A stretch of 64,000 nt of DNA from Nageia nagi (taxonomy: Eukaryota; Pinophyta). Positions 36,881 through 48,683 of the stretch are shown piece after piece (positions within the stretch are counted from its first letter, which is position 1; every line of letters begins with the position of its first letter). The notes below the pieces were generated by a model. The model ran no database searches and was not told the origin of the DNA. It saw only the letters and a program-made list of their open reading frames with translations. Location of the stretch: positions 5,704,001 through 5,768,000 of the forward strand of contig JBITNC010000001.1 of assembly GCA_050084985.1 (NCBI GenBank), written 5' to 3'. The position numbers and the translations under genes are program-made.

Positions 36881-37199
36881 TAGAATCGATCTTCAAGCTA
36901 TCAAGGAAATCCATCCTATAGATGCATAAGTCCGTACAAGACATTGCACAATGAATTAACATGCAAGAAGAATTTGAGGAACATGTAAGGAGTTATTTAC
37001 CATTAGCTCACATGATCTGACTTGGTTTGTTAGCACAATTATTTGGATCATATTATCACATCCAAGTATGGTGAAGATAAGTCCCAAGATCCTTTTGTGA
37101 GCATTATTTTTTATGTACAATTCATTATATTCTTCCTTTTAAGTTCCTCCCCCCTTCATCTAATCTTGGATCAGAATAGAGTGGATGGGAATTTGCTTC
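36881..37199. other. No gene seen
   Basis: Sequence between the LINE relic and the next reading-frame relic. No poly(A) end that could close the LINE. Confidence 0.5.
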
Positions 37200-37850
37200 C
37201 TAGTTAGTTCAAAGAACATGTAATGGATGCCAAGAGCTTGGAACCTACAAGAAATGCCAAGTACAAGATGAAAGCAAGACCATGGGCTACCTTATGAGAA
37301 TTCAATATAGATCCCCTCATGGAACATTTGCCTGGCCATGAACAAAATCTAACTAACCAAGTGGTGCAACATTGGGAGGAGAACAAAGTGGTAAATGGGC
37401 TATCACTTGCAACTTGATGAAGGAAACATTGCTCAAGTTACTGGCTTGCCAACCTTAGGAAGATGATTCAACAAGGAGCTAAAAAAGAATCACAGGGAGG
37501 CAAAGCATTTCATGAATTAGAACAAACATCTTTAGAAGCTGAGGTCTAGTTTTGATATAAGCCAGCTATAGGAGTGGCAAGACATCTGTGAGGTGGTTGT
37601 GAACTATTTCATACTAGAATGAGGAACTGCAGTAATTCTTAAACTTCATATGGTAATCATGAATCATTTTATGGGGTGAGAGTTGAAATTTGCTTATTTC
37701 CTAGCTCATTCCCTTAAATTCTTAGTTGAGAGGGTGAAAGTGAAAAATTATGGTACTTTTATCTATCAAGGCCTCATCAAGCTGATCTACAATAGGGCCT
37801 TGGAGTCAATTCCTCCTAGAACTATTGCTATTCACAACACCCCTACTTAG
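37200..37850 (+). pseudogene. Unclassified transposon-associated reading-frame relic
   Basis: A plus-strand frame with stops can be followed through DEGNIAQVTGLPTLGR, FNKELKKNHREAKHF, EWQDICEVVVNYF, AVILKLHMVIMNHFMG and LIKLIYNRALESIPPRT (about 37410-37830). The mix of a V.GLP box, a basic helix and long amphipathic helices recalls uncharacterised extra frames found in plant retrotransposons. I do not know its function. It could be an extra ORF of an otherwise lost element or a captured gene fragment. No neighbouring LTR or pol supports one choice. Confidence 0.45.
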
Positions 37851-38825
37851 AGTGATCACTAAGAGGAGGAGACCCAGCATCACACCCTGACACATGGCCT
37901 TAATCCTCATCAAGTGATGTAGATACTATTTACTCTTCACACTATGGTTAATGGGTTCTAGACCAACTATGAATCTAGCCTTGATTATTTCTTCACTTTG
38001 CATATTGAGCTTATGGCTACATAGAATACCACACGCATTCGTCTTGCTTTGTTGGAACATCTACGATTGACTTATCAAGGCTAACCTCCTTCAACATAGT
38101 CTCATGTGGTCTTGAACACTTTGACATGGCTCATTACTCTTTTTATAACACCTATAATTATCATGTACTTTAGATGTATTCTTCTCAATGTAATTTCTTC
38201 TTTATAAATCCTTAATTTTAACTTCTTTGTACAATTTTGAGGTCAACCAAAAACCTCTTTCCATTTTTGGCAATATAATCATTTGAGATTACCAAAAAAT
38301 AAATTCTCATACCAACATTGTATGCAACTCTTAAAAATGTCAGATATAACATTGAATTAGTCATCAAAACAAAAAAAGGTCACCTGCTCGATCTATCACT
38401 TTTAGTCTATAGAGTTGCAATACAAATTTTGCAAGAGGGAGGGAAAGCCTTCGACCTAGGGGGGCCATTTTCATCTCTTCAATCATCTTGTAGGTAAACA
38501 CCTTAGTAAGGTATTGTTTGATTTTTTTTATTTCAATATTTGGGGAGAGAAGAATTTTTCAAAATTCTATAGAGAATTTGAATATGCTTGGAATATTTTC
38601 TTAACATATTTCCTAGAATTTAATTCTATATGGAGAATGAAAATATAAAACTATGATAATATAATGATTCTATTAAAAAAAACCTAGGAATTTGGTACTT
38701 ACTTTGACTAGAATGATGCCTTGGTTCAATTTCAGGCTTCAATTGTAGACTCCCTTATTTGACTAAATTTGCAATGGATAGAGGCTCCCTAGCTCAATTT
38801 ATAGGGTTTTTACACCTCCTAATGG
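37851..38825. other. No gene seen
   Basis: Mixed AT-rich sequence between the unclassified relic and the PPR region. No motif, tandem repeat or RNA gene recognised. Confidence 0.5.
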
Positions 38826-41800
38826 TCATGGCCTAAAATCTTGGGCCTTTATGTCTTCATCATGCATCTTGTTAAATAATTTGCATACCTTCTCTATGCT
38901 TCCACATTTTGCATAGATGTATATTATGGCATTCACAACTACAACACTCAACATAAAACTATTTTCAACTACTCTTTGATGGATGTTAATACCTTCTTCT
39001 AGAGGTACCATGGTGGCACATGCTGGAAGAATGCTAGAAACATTTGTAGAGTTAAGTTTTACTCCTAATAATTGCATCTACTTAAAAGTCCCTATGGTAT
39101 TTTCATAACACCCATATTGTACATATCATGTGATCAATGCAATCCATAAAATTATGTCTACATAATGCATCTTGTAAAATAATTCACATGACTTATCTAT
39201 GCTTCCATATTTTGCATAGATGTATATTAGGGCATTCACAACCATAACATTCAACATAAAACTATTTTCAACTACTCTTTGATGGATGTCGATACCTTCT
39301 TCTAGAGGTCCCATGGTGGCACATGTCGGAATAATGCTGAAAAAGGTTGCAGAGTCAAATTTTTACTTGATAATTGCATCTACCTAAAAGTATCTGGGGA
39401 TTTTTCATAGAACCCATATTGTGATCATTGTAGTCCACAAAACTATGTTTGCATCATGCATCTTATAAAATAATTTGTATGCCTTCTCTATACTTTCACA
39501 TTTTGCATACATATATATTAGGGCATTCAAAACTACAACATTCAATACAAAACCATTTTCAATTACTTTTTGATGGATTTCCATACCTTATTTTAGAGCT
39601 CCCATGGTGGCACATACTAGAAGAATGTTGGAAAATATTGTAGAGTAGGTTTTTACACCTAACAATTGCATCTTCTTAAAAGTCTCTAGGGCCTTTTCAA
39701 AAAACTTATCTTGTGCATATCTTATGATCATTATAGTACATAAAACATTTTCTACATCATGTATCTTGTTAAATAATTTGTGTTCCTTCTCTATGCTTCC
39801 ATATTTTATGCATATCTTACAATCACTGTATTCCATGAAACTGTATTTACATCATGCATATTGGTAATGAATTTCATAGCCTCCTTAAGATAGCTTGCAT
39901 GACCAAGAAGATCAATAATATATATATAATGATTCATTTTAGGAATAATGCAATAAGAGTCACTCATGCTATTTAAGTATTTGCATCCCTCATCCACTAG
40001 AACTACATGGATGCATGCAATTAGAAAACATACAAAGGTTATATTAAATTCCCAAGTGCTTTAACAGATCAAAGAGCTTAAAGGAATCCTTTTTGTATCC
40101 ATTAATTGCACATCCTCAAATAGTTATAGTCCATAAAAATATGTTTGCATCATGCATCTTATAAAATAATTATCAGGCCTTGTGTAGTCTTCCACATTTT
40201 GCATACATGTATACTAAGGTATTCACAACTATAATATTGGATGCAAAACCATTTACAACTACTTTTTGATGGATTTCCATACCTTCCCTTAGATCTTCCA
40301 TAATGGCACATGTTAGAAGAATGTTGGCAAAGGTTGTAGAGTTTGGCTTTACACCTAATAATTATATCTTCTTAAAAGTCTTTAGATCCTTTTGAGAAAA
40401 TCCATTATGTGCATATCCAACAATCACTGCATTGCATGAGATTTAATTCCAATAAGGTTATTTATCAAATAATTAAGGGGACCTTTCAAAGTATTTATTT
40501 TGTGCATATCATGCCTTCACTTCATTCCATGAAACTATGTCTACATCATGCATCTTGGTAATGAATTTCATAGGTTCCTCAAGATAGCCTGGATGGCCAA
40601 TAAGGTCAACAATGCATAAATAATGATTCATCCAAAGAATAATTAAATAAGAATCACTCATGCTATTTAAGTATTTACAACCCTCATACACTATACCTAC
40701 ATGATTGCATGCAAGCAAAACACATGCAAAAGTTATGCTGGTAGGTTCGATTCCCAAATGCTTCAACAATTCAAAGAGATTAGGGCAATCCTTGATGTAG
40801 CCATAAATTTCACATCCTCTAATAATTTCAATCTATAAAAATGTGTTTGCATCATGCATCTTGTAATATAATTATTGGACCTTGTGTATTCTTCCACATT
40901 TTGTATACATATCTATCAAAGCATTCACAACTACAAATATTGGATGTTAAACCATTTTCAACTACTCTTTAATGAATGTACATACCTTCCCTTGGAGCTT
41001 CCATGGTGGCACATGTTGGAAGAATGCTAGAAACATTTCTAGAGTTTGGTTTTACACATGATAATTACATCTTCTTAAAAGTCTCTAGATCCTTTTGAGA
41101 AAACGCATTATGTGCATATCCAATGATCATTGCATTCAATGAGATTGCATTTGAATGAGCAATTTGTCAAATAATTAAGGGGCCCTTTCAAAATATTTAT
41201 TTTGTGCATATCTTGACATAATTATAGTCCATGAAACTATGTCTACATCATACATCTTGGTAATGGAATTTATGGCCTCCTCAAGATAGCCTGGAAGGCT
41301 AAGAAGGTCAATAATGCATAAATAATGATTCATCCCAAGAATAATGCAATAAGAGTCACTCATGCTATTTAAGTATTTACAACCCTCATCGATTAGATCT
41401 ACATGGTTTCATGGGAGTAGAACACATACAAAGGTTATGTTAGTAGCTTTGGTTCCCAAGTGCTTCACCAAATCCTCATTGTAACCATGAATTGCAGACC
41501 CTCCAATAATTACAGTTCATGTAATTATGTTTGCATTATGCATCTTGTAAACAAATTCTTGGGCCTTATGTATTCTTCCACATTTTGCACACATGCCTAT
41601 CAAGGCATTCATTACTACCAAATTGGATTCAAAATCATTTTCAACTACTCTTTCATGGATGTCCATACCTTCCCTTAGAGATTCCATGGTGGAACATGCT
41701 AGAAAAGGTTATAGAGTTTGGATTTACACATGATAATTGCATATATTTAAATGTCTTTATATCCTCTTTAGAAATCCTATTATGTACATATCCAATAGTC

Positions 41801-42350
41801 ATTGCATTCCATGAGATTGCATTTTGATGAGGCAATTTAAACAATTAAGGGACCCTTTCAAAGTATCCATTTTGTGCATATCTTACCATCACTACCATCC
41901 ATGAAATTGTGTCTACATCATGCAACTTGGAAATGAAGTTCATAGCTTCCTCAAGATAGTCTAGATGACTAAGAAGGTCAATAATGCATGTATAATGATT
42001 CATCATAGGAATAATGCAATAAGAGTCACTCATGTTATTTAAGTGTTTACAACCCTCATCCACTATACCTACACGGCTACATGCGAGTAGAACACATACA
42101 AAGGTTATGTTGGTTATAGGATCAATTCCCAAGTGCTTCAACAAATCAAAGAGCTTAAGGAAATCCTTGTTATAGCCATGAATTGCACATCCTCCAATAA
42201 TTGTAGTCCATGTAACTATGTTTGCATCATTCATCTTGTAAAGAAATTCTTGGGCCTTATGTATTCTTCCACAATTTGCATACATGTCTATCATGTACTC
42301 ACATGTGATCTCATGTTTTTTTTGCTATGATCTGTCTCCTACAAGAAAAG
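38826..42350 (-). pseudogene. PPR gene relic with tandemly expanded modules
   Basis: Minus-strand PPR text runs almost without a break but with many stops and frameshifts. Clear words include MQLLGVKLNSTNVSSILPACA, GINIHQRVVENSF and NAIIYIYAKCGSIEK (38826-39077); MGPLEEGIDIHQRVVENSF (39126-39314); and LKHLGIDPITNITFVCVLLA with NHYTCIIDLLSHLDYLEEAM (41845-42294). A scrap of the E+ region (MLFL.ETDHSKK, equivalent to HAFLVGDRSHP) lies at 42300-42350. These are the motifs of PLS-class PPR proteins, which act in mitochondrial or plastid RNA editing. In four places the last PPR motif is fused to an earlier motif at the shared K-M pair (FITKM then HDVDIVSW), which no functional protein of the class should have. 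The region is the downstream continuation of the DYW relic at 44860-63210, or a second collapsed copy of the same family. Confidence 0.9.
39850..42294 (-). repeat. Approximately 690-bp tandem array inside the PPR relic
   Basis: The phrase ACATCATGCATNTTGGTAATGAA recurs at 39849, 40543, 41245 and 41915, spacings of 694, 702 and 670 bases. Each is followed by CTCAAGATAGCCTGGA-like, ATAATGATTCAT, GTCACTCATGCTATTTAAGTATTT and the rest of the module. TTAAGGGGACCCTTTCAAAG precedes the last three (40476, 41176, 41846). Confidence 0.88.
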
Positions 42351-43986
42351 CATGTACTCACATATATTTTTTGTTTTCTATTTACAAGCCATCATCATGG
42401 TGAACAAAAATGATAATGTTGGGGGGGTCATCTGTAAAAGGAAGGAAAAGATAGAATGGAAAAGACAAGAAGTACAAGTAAATAAGTTTCAATACGTGTT
42501 AAATTATTAATGTAATGTAAATGTACTTTATTTGATGATATTAATTTTGTAAGGAAAATTATATTTTTTTAACTTTTTATAGTTAGAATGCTTCACAAAT
42601 TATTTGGTTGAAGGCATGAGGTTTTTTCCAAACGATACACATAGGAAAATTACACAAACCATCAGTGTTGTTAATGAGGACATCCCAACAAGGGGTCCAA
42701 GAAATCCTACTAGTTTGTTTTTTAATTTGAATTATTAATTTCCAATAAATTATTAAAAATATCATGTTTAATATTTTATTAATATCACATTCTGAATTTA
42801 TATCTTGGTAAAGGTGATGTGATCAGTATTGAAACTATAGTGTCGATCAATCAACCTTCGCGATACATCAAATGCAAGGGATCATGTGGGATTGATCTTA
42901 AAGTGAAAAATGGCTATGAAGTAATTATGGATGAGGCTAGTAAAAGATTATGCCCTTAAAAATACACCTTTATATATAATTTTACACTCTATTAGTTTAC
43001 GAATATTTGAAATGGTTATTGTTTAGGGCATCTGTTTGGTGAAGCACTCAGGAACACTGCATACAGATAATTCTAACATACATTGGACCCTCCATGGAGA
43101 AAAAAAATGAGTAGGGTATGCAAATTTAATTATATTTTATTAATAATAGTATTTTACCTTCAAAAACTTATATTCACAAAAATAGAAACTAATTTTTCAT
43201 TATTGTGTATATACAACAAAAAATAGGATACTCCATCTTGAAAGTGAGTTTGGTTAAAAATGGAGTGCAAAATGGGTGTTGAAATATATGAGAGTGAGCC
43301 TCAAGAGGAAAATGAACAATTATCAAATTGAGATTTTTGAAGTTCAAACTGAGCAACATTCCATCACCAAAAGAAATTCTAGTCTTGACAAGAGCATATA
43401 CAAGTCTTTGGCGAAGAGAGTTCTTCAAAATGAAGAATGCAAAAAAAGGAACAACTTTAAGGAATCACCACAAGAAAAAGCATCCCACTCTCACTTCAAA
43501 TCATTAATCCAATATAAGTCACAAAGGAAAAGAAACATAGACAGAAGAGGGATAGAAGCCCAATTTATGAGTATATTTACTATTTTTTAATATATCAAAA
43601 TGAAAAGTTAATTATTTATACTATATAACAATTAAATATATATTTAATTATTTTTTGTAGGTGTAAAGATATAACCATCCACTAATGGATGCATAATTGC
43701 AATACAATGTCCAGTAGGAATGGGAGAAGTTGTAAAGTATGATGGATAATGGAGTAAGTAATTAGTACTATTTTAATTTCCCTAAAGTAGTACAATTACA
43801 AGGATGCATAAAATTTATAGTTTTTATTTTTACTATCATTTTTATTCATTTAGATGTAGGCATCCAATTCAACATTGTAAGTGATGATATGAGGTGGTAC
43901 TAGTGTTGATGGTGCTCGTGACGATGCTTTTGATGATGGTGATGGTGCTAGTGATAATGGTTATGAACTAAATAAGTTTAAATGAC
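42351..43986. other. No recognised gene; one 104-codon open frame
   Basis: Mostly AT-rich. A plus-strand frame at 43276-43590 is Lys/Gln/Ser-rich and highly basic (KRVLQNEECKKRNNF), with no motif I recognise. Around 42830-42945 the plus strand also reads PSRYIKCKGSCGIDLKVKNG, possibly an exon fragment of an unknown gene. The right end (43890-43970) is rich in GATGAT/GGTGAT and would encode an Asp-rich stretch. None of these is supported as a gene. Confidence 0.35.
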
Positions 43987-44450
43987 TAAATCCATAATTT
44001 TTGAAGATCACATGAAATCTCTCTCAAATTATTTAAGCATTACAAAATAGCATTCACATAAGATGACACCAATATACAATGGTTCCTCCAACTATGGGAG
44101 TACATTCACTAATATAAGATCTTATTCTTAAAGAGCACTCTCTTACAAGACCTCTTTCTCACTTCTCCTAACAATCCTAGAGCATAACTTTGCTACAAAC
44201 TTAAATGAGTAATCTCAAGGAAAGGGCCCTCTATTTATAGGCTAAAACCCTCCCTTTAATTGTCTTTTTAACCATTGTACAATTTTATGACATGCATAAC
44301 CCTTTTACCCAAGGGGCATGCTCATGAGATGGAGTGTATAACAAGTTGCATTATCATATTCACTAAATAGTTAAGGTATTTAGGGATACCCTTAAGTATT
44401 AAGTGAATTACATGAAGATACCTTACAATAATGCATTATACATTCCAATG
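43987..44450 (-). repeat. Solo LTR of the copia A family (464 bp)
   Basis: This aligns along its length to the reverse complement of the copia A LTR (2779-3332), including GAGTACNTNCACT, the TATA box (TATTTATA on plus at 44232-44239), CATGCTCATGAGATGGAGTGTA and AATAATGCATTAT near the end. Flanks show a 5-bp near-duplication: ATGAC at 43982-43986 and ATGAT at 44451-44455. No internal sequence is attached, so it is a solo LTR formed by LTR-LTR recombination. It sits in a GAT-rich tract. Confidence 0.88.
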
Positions 44451-44571
44451 ATGATGATAATGAGGATAATGAGGATCAATTTCTTCATGATAAGTATTAA
44501 GGATGTAAAGAGAAATAACTCTTGATACACTTATATTTGTTATTTTTAATATATTGAATGTGTTTGAGTAT

Positions 44572-44883
44572 TCAAAATTTAGTGTTATAAAATAATTCAT
44601 GTGCCTTATATATGCTTCCACATTTTGCATACATGTATATTATAGTATTCACAACAACATAATTCGATGGAAAACCATTTTCAATTACTCTTTGATGTAT
44701 ACCCATACATTCTTCTAAAGCTCCCATGGTGGAACATGCCAGAAGAATGTTGTAAAAGGATGTAGAGTCAATTTTTACACCTAACAATTGCATCTTTCTA
44801 AAAGTATCTAGGTCATTTGTAGAAAACCCATCTTGTGCATATCCGACATTACTTTGCATCACCAATAATATCCATAAGAACAT
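44572..44883 (-). pseudogene. PPR motif fragment after a DYW end
   Basis: An open minus frame with DLDTFRKMQLLGVKIDSTSF, LLACSTMGALEECMGIHQR and VVVNTIIYMYAKCGSIYK. It follows the DYW end of the next relic directly, so it belongs to a further, tandem PPR copy. It stops where the GAT-rich tract begins. Confidence 0.85.
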
Positions 44884-47174
44884 TCTCCATGTTTGAAATG
44901 ATGGAATCTATTTGCATACCTCATAAACATGCCCCTTACAACAATATTAGGGATAAACTTGGTTGTAGTATGGTAGTCATTATATACTCGAAGGTTATTC
45001 AAAACTCTATGATGGAAGATAAGCAATTCTTTATCATCAACCTCCACATCTTGCAACACAAGTATTCTATTTGGAATATACCTTGTTGCCTTCATCTCAC
45101 TTGATAATTTCTCTAATTTTCCATAGATATCCTATTTTTGTGGTTGTGATCTTCTCCCATAAGAAAAGCATGTACACTTTTGTCAACGTCAACATAAATA
45201 TTGGAAAGAAGAATACAAGATGAAGCATTTTTAAGCTCTAAAAAAAAGGATTGTTGCTAGAAATTCCCCCATTCCTACATTCTTATGTGATCTACAAGTA
45301 CCAAGAAGACACATCCACACACCCAAATTAGGTTGTATGGGCATCTTGATAATGAAGTTCACATCTTCCTCAAGATAGCCTTCACAGCCAAGAAGGTCAA
45401 TAATTTATGTATAATGATTCATCGCATGAATAATGCAATGAGAGTCAATCATGCTATCAAAGTATTTGCAAGCCTCATCCACTAGTCCTACATTGTGGTA
45501 TGCAAGTAGAACATATACAAGGGTTATGTTGTTAGGTTTTGTTACCAAGTGCTTAATCATATGAAAGAGTTTAAGTGCATCCCTATTGTAACCATGAATT
45601 AGATATCCTATAATGATTGCAATCCATAAAATAGTGTCTGCATCATGCATATTTTCAAATAATTCTCAGGCCTTATGTATTCTTTCACATTTGCATACAT
45701 GTCTATCAAAGCACTCACAACCATTATGGAATTCATTGAATACTTAAAGGTTCTTCACAACTTTAATAACAATTCTGAAGGGAGTCTTTAATAACCTAAA
45801 AATAGTTTCCAACTTTTCACTATGTTGGTAGATAAGCAATTATTTATCATCAACCTCCACCTCATGCAATGCAAGTATTATTTTTGGAATCTACCATGTT
45901 TCCTTCATCACACTTGAAAATTTCTCCATTTTTTCATATATATTTTGTGTTTTTGGGTGTAATTTGTCTCCTACAAGAAAATCATGTACCCTTTTTTCAA
46001 CTTCAATCCAACTACATCCATGTATCTTCTTGATTTCTTTATCTTTCATCAATGTCCTTACTCTTTGGATATCACCCAACTACCTACTTCAACATAAATA
46101 TTGAAAAGACAACAAGATGAAGCATCTTTAGGCTCCAAAAAAATAGGATTGTTACTATGAATTCCCTTATTCCTATATTTTTAGGTGATTTACAAGCACC
46201 AAGTAGACACATCCACACACCAAATCAGGTTGTATAGGAATCTTTATAATTAAGTTAAAAGCTTCCTCAAGATAACCTCCATGGAAAACAAGGTTAACAA
46301 GGCATGTATAATTATTCATCCTAGGAATAATACAATGTGAATCATTCATGCTATTAAAGTATTTACATCCCTCATCCACTAGACTTGCATGGTTGCATGT
46401 AAGTAGAACACATACAAAGGTTATGTTGTTAGGGTGAGTTCCTAAGTGCTTCATTAGATAAAAGAGTTTAAGGGAATCCCTATTGTAACCATGAATTGCA
46501 TATCCTCTAATAATTGCATTCCATGAAACTATGTCTTCATCATGCATCTTGTTAAACAATTCCTGGGCCTTATGTATTCTTTCACATTTTGCATACATTT
46601 CTATCATAGCACTTACAACCCTTGTGGCATTCATTTCATACTTGAAGGTTATACATAAATCTAATAACAATTATAGGGGGATTATTTAATAACCTGAACA
46701 TAATTGCCAACTTTTCACTATGCTGACAAAGAAGCAATTCTTTATCATCAACCTCCACATCATGCAACACATGTATTGTATTTGGAATATACCTCATTGC
46801 CTTCATCTCACTCAATAATTTCTCCAATTTTTCATAGGTCTCCTGTGTTTGTGATTGTGATATATCTCCTATAAGAAAAGCATGTACAATTTTGTCAACT
46901 TTAGCCCAACTATATCTAGGTGTCTTCTTTATTCCTCTATCTTTCATCAATGTCCTTACTCTTTGAGCATCATCCCAAGTACCCACTTCATAATAAATAT
47001 TTGAAAGAAGAATGTAATATGGAGTATATTTACTCTCCAAAAAAATGTTGCCATAAATTCCCATATTTCTACATTCTAATGTAATCTACAAGCACCAAGT
47101 AAACACATTCACACTTTTAGGCCATGTTTTATGGGTATCTTGATAATGAAGTTTAAAGCTCCTCCAAGATAGCA
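44860..47174 (-). pseudogene. PPR E/E+/DYW relic, tail module present three times
   Basis: The minus strand reads the C-terminal part of a PPR-DYW editing factor. Copy 1 (47174-46640): YILLSNIYYEVGTWDDAQRV, MKDRGIKKTPRYSWAKVDK, HDVEVDDKELL, HSEKLAIMFRLLN. Copy 2 (46640-45730): PPR motifs, CSWIEVEKRVHDFLVGDK (45960-46020), EVEVDDK. Copy 3 (45730-44860): PPR motifs, YIPNRILVLQDVEVDDKELL, then the true end RFHHFKHGECSYGYYW at 44860. DYW domains are cytidine deaminases. Here copy 3 has lost the HSE motif by deletion, the CGDCHT box reads YNDYHTT and DYW reads YYW, so deaminase activity is excluded. Copies 1 and 2 both leave the DYW domain at NL.V and re-enter a PPR motif, a shared aberrant junction. 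The 5' part of this gene lies at 62624-63210, beyond the 15.4-kb insertion. Confidence 0.92.
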
Positions 47175-47179
47175 TGCAC
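47175..47179. repeat. Left TSD of 15.4-kb LTR element (TGCAC)
   Basis: TGCAC before the left LTR; TGCAT after the right LTR at 62619-62623. Four of five bases match, and the PPR reading frame is contiguous if one copy is removed. Confidence 0.85.
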
Positions 47180-47697
47180 TATAAGAATATATAATGTATT
47201 ATTGTGTAAGTTGTATTTAGGTGGTATCTAAGTATTAATAATTCTTATATGGAATTCTCTATTTTATCACTAAATACCTAAAAGTGATAAAGTTGTGGAA
47301 GACTTTGACTTCATCCTATCATGACACTTGTCCATGCTAAACCCATGTAAAACATAAGTTAAAAGGTGAGTTAAGGTTAGGTTCTCAACTATAAATAAGG
47401 GGCATGGGTTTGTTGTAAAATACACTTAGATAAGCATGAAAATGCTAGTCTTGTAGAGTTGTAGGAATGCTCTTGTAGGAATTTTATTGGAGAATTCTTG
47501 ACAATTTGTAAAGAGAGTTAGAGTTCTTGAGAAAATAGAAATAAGAGATGGTTGAAGTGGTTGTACTCCCTTGGTAGAGGAACCACTATATATAATTGTG
47601 TTCTCTTGTGTGAATGATCTATGTATTCATGAGATTAGTAGAATATTCCATTTAAGGTGATCTTGGGTGGAGATAAAGATCTACTTCATCTCTTTCA
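47180..47697 (+). repeat. 5' LTR of the 15.4-kb element
   Basis: 518 bp. The start has mutated from TGTTAGAAT to TATAAGAAT; it ends ATCTCTTTCA. TATA box TATAAATA at 47390-47397. It aligns throughout with 62116-62618 (for example CCTAAAAGTGATAAAGT, GAAGACTTTGACTTCATCCT, AAGCATGAAAATGCTAGTCT). Confidence 0.95.
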
Positions 47698-47699
47698 TT

Positions 47700-47711
47700 T
47701 GGTATCAAAGC
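47700..47711 (+). promoter_or_regulatory. Primer-binding site (initiator-Met tRNA type)
   Basis: TGGTATCAAAGC lies two bases after the LTR end, 11 of 12 matching the plant copia consensus TGGTATCAGAGC. It is followed by leader text (GGAGATCTTCC ... CTTGTGAGGTAA) that is also present after the primer sites of copia B and, more loosely, C. Confidence 0.9.
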
Positions 47712-48327
47712 ACCCTTGGAGATCTTCCATTCATCTTGTGAGGTAAAATCATCTTGAGGTATAAATCTTCTCCTCACTCTCTTATATTTTGTAAGCTTTA
47801 ACTTTTTTTGTAATTATTTTTTGCTAAAAGTTAGCTCTTTTAAGCTTTTGTTATTTTTTACATAAGATATTTTTTGTTAAAATTAAGCTTTAAACTTATA
47901 TATGTGTTAAAATAACTTCTTGATGTAAGAATAGTTTAAAAATTAAGGAAGATTGTTAATGCTTCCTAGCCATTTTTTTTACTAACATTCTCTTTTTTAT
48001 AAGAGATTTTCTTTTTTGTTAAAAGGTTAGTATGCAATTTTATGAATATGGTAGTTTCTAACATTATGTGTTATATTAGTTATTTTGTAATTTTTTTTGC
48101 AATTAATTTTTTACAAGTTGAAAATTTTCTTATTTTCTTTACAATATAATTATCTCTTTACAAAAGTTTACTTGATATATAACAATATGCTAATTTTGTA
48201 AAAAGTTGCAAATTATTTTACAATTTGAACTTTTCCAAAAATTGTTAATCTCTAACTATTTGCATTGTTTGTGCAATATATATATACAATGACTATATAT
48301 TTCTTTTGTTATTTTTTACATATCAAA

Positions 48328-48331
<4 letters not shown>

Positions 48332-48382
<51 letters not shown>
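48332..48382. repeat. (TA)n microsatellite
   Basis: About 50 bases of pure TA dinucleotide in the leader of the 15.4-kb element. Confidence 0.98.
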
Positions 48383-48386
<4 letters not shown>

Positions 48387-48518
48387 TTGTTATTTATTGT
48401 ATAATTTTTTATACAATATATATACTTTGCACAACACTATTATTTATAAAGAAATAATAATAATAATAAATAAATAAATAAAAAAGAATAAAAAATATTA
48501 TTTATTTATTTTTTTTAA

Positions 48519-48605
<87 letters not shown>
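48519..48605. repeat. (AC)n(AT)n microsatellite
   Basis: A short AC run changes into about 75 bases of AT repeats, directly left of the GC-rich minisatellite. Confidence 0.98.
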
Positions 48606-48608
<3 letters not shown>

Positions 48609-48683
48609 AAACAAAAGGTCATTGCCCTAGTGGATGTGCCACCCTACAAAAGGGGGGGTGCTAATAGGGTGCGCGTGCCCATA

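Noticed and set aside
39449-42330. Plus-strand frames (for example 41531-41827) with repeated words
   Set aside because: They are the opposite strand of the PPR motifs and repeat only because the PPR modules do.
44860-47174. A functional DYW editing factor
   Set aside because: Zinc ligands and the HSE motif are lost, the DYW end reads YYW, stops are frequent and the gene is split by an LTR element.
48332-48605. AT tracts as a replication origin or matrix attachment site
   Set aside because: They are plain dinucleotide microsatellites in a retroelement leader; sequence alone gives no support.
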